The position numbers and the translations under genes were made by a program. Below, piece by piece: positions 63,701 to 64,000 of a stretch of DNA of 64,000 bases; the stretch's first letter is position 1; the number at the start of each line of letters is the position of its first letter. The notes under the pieces were generated by a model. It saw nothing but the letters and a program-made list of their open reading frames with translations, did not search any database and had not been told where the DNA came from. The DNA is from an uncultured Verrucomicrobiales bacterium (lineage in GTDB: Bacteria; Verrucomicrobiota; Verrucomicrobiia; Verrucomicrobiales; Akkermansiaceae): NCBI GenBank assembly GCA_937901085.1, contig CALCHQ010000086.1:5509-69508 (forward strand). The letters are read 5' to 3'.

Positions 63701-63797
63701 CGAAATCCATGCTCCGCATGGACGAAATCCCGCCGCAGGCGGGACGATATCCACACTACGTGTGGTCGAAATTTGCGTGCTTCGCCCGCAAACGATG
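63701..63797 (+). repeat. hairpin string 2 (four units, spacer CGAAA/CGATA)
   Basis: Units after each spacer: TCCATGC-tcc-GCATGGA (63706-63722), TCCCGCC-gca-GGCGGGA (63728-63744), TCCACAC-tac-GTGTGG with a final mismatch (63750-63766), and TTTGCGTGC-ttc-GCCCGCAAA with one mismatch (63772-63792). The spacers are the reverse complement of those in string 1 (TATCG or TTTCG). Confidence 0.9.
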
Positions 63798-63830
63798 AAG
63801 CCCCGAAACCTTTTCGGTTTCGGGGCTTCA
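63796..63830 (+). terminator. 15-bp perfect hairpin, possible terminator
   Basis: TGAAGCCCCGAAACC (63796-63810) pairs with GGTTTCGGGGCTTCA (63816-63830) around TTTTC, then TTTAC. It directly follows string 2. No annotated gene ends here, so it may end an RNA or a gene beyond the window. Confidence 0.6.
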
Positions 63831-63841
63831 TTTACTCCCTG

Positions 63842-63872
63842 TCTCGGCGTAGCCCGTAAGGGCGAAGACGGA
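63842..63872 (+). repeat. CGGCGTA-hairpin-GAAGACGG repeat, copy B
   Basis: CGGCGTAGCCCGTAAGGGCG then AAGACGGA. The middle forms GCCC-GTAA-GGGC. Confidence 0.75.
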
Positions 63873-63891
63873 TGGCAGCTATCTACCCTGC

Positions 63892-63923
63892 CACGGCGTA
63901 GCTGCGGAGCAGCGGAGACGGGT
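63892..63923 (+). repeat. CGGCGTA-hairpin-GAGACGG repeat, copy C
   Basis: CACGGCGTA followed by hairpin GCTGC-gga-GCAGC (63901-63913), then GGAGACGGGTC. The loop is again three bases while the stem differs from copies A and B. Confidence 0.75.
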
Positions 63924-63980
63924 CGCGGGGCTCTTGTTTCCCAACGAACGGGGGGTTAGTCATCTCTCTGCCTATGGGTA

Positions 63981-64000
63981 ACGAAATCCAGCCTGCGGCT
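63981..64000 (+). repeat. start of a third hairpin string (truncated by the window)
   Basis: ACGAAA spacer, then arm TCCAGCC, loop TGC and the first four bases of the return arm (GGCT). It has the same layout as string 2. Confidence 0.75.

Larger units (their letters stand above)
63303..64000. other. gene-free region dense in hairpins
   Basis: No reading frame here looks coding; the longest short frame crosses repeat units. The region contains two hairpin strings, the start of a third, three copies of the CGGCGTA repeat, a hairpin CCCCGC-TCT-GCGGGG at 63444-63458 and a 15-bp hairpin at 63796-63830. It differs in base pattern from the coding sequence before it. Confidence 0.8.

Noticed and set aside
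63496..63797. CRISPR array
   Set aside because: Spacing is only about 20 bases, the constant part is five bases and the variable parts are palindromes, not spacers. No cas gene is near.
63762..63959. 65-codon frame at the right end
   Set aside because: It is made of hairpin units and the 15-bp hairpin; no start signal or protein-like composition.

Overview
This window looks like chromosome from a gut-type verrucomicrobium, most likely in or near Akkermansiaceae. The evidence is a stand-alone Verru_Chthon cassette protein A, a TIGR03790 protein, a giant PEP-CTERM surface protein and a second giant autotransporter. It is moderately GC-rich, with long antisense shadow frames under the real genes. 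Genes are mostly SD-less: I found promoters of the form TTGnnn-N16-18-TAnnnT, several only 6 or 7 bases from the start codon. This assignment is inference; no rRNA or other taxonomic marker was compared.

Layout. 1-1284: two pseudouridine synthases (RluA family, partial, and RsuA family), minus strand. 1423-2793: TPR protein. 2856-4040: membrane-anchored ankyrin protein. 4207-8810: topoisomerase III, a bile-acid:sodium-symporter-family transporter and a YwaF-like membrane protein. 8867-10698: secreted ankyrin protein coupled to argD. 10769-15607, minus strand: TIGR03790 protein, ffh, a Nudix hydrolase and an amino-acid permease. 15752-19180: PpiD/SurA-like foldase and POT peptide transporter. 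19265-29458: a 3,397-residue PEP-CTERM autotransporter-like protein built from four modules of about 700 residues, with a C9 tract at its predicted transcription start. 29696-32519: ppa, tRNA-Cys, an OppF-like ATPase and hemC. 32509-38364: a 1,951-residue classical autotransporter whose 3' end overlaps hemC. 38487-42287: Verru_Chthon cassette protein A.

42430-45985: pheA, holB, yicC and gmk in one operon. 46055-46615: thioredoxin-like protein. 46763-48196: RseP protease. 48303-54779: the complete F1Fo ATP synthase operon atpBEFHAGDC. 54876-58866: an SsuABC/TauABC-type ABC transporter followed by a GlcD-like flavoprotein. 58979-63240: an OlsF-like bifunctional acyltransferase and an LptD-like outer-membrane protein, probably an envelope operon.

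63303-64000 has no convincing gene. It holds strings of short perfect hairpins with three-base loops, separated by a constant spacer (TATCG, or CGAAA/CGATA in the opposite orientation). A second repeat family (CGGCGTA-hairpin-GAGACGG) lies among them. This is the least explained part of the window.

Envelope biogenesis is the commonest theme: OM assembly (LptD-like, PpiD-like, RseP), membrane lipid synthesis (OlsF-like), two giant surface proteins and a pilin-like protein. The rest is mostly conserved housekeeping.
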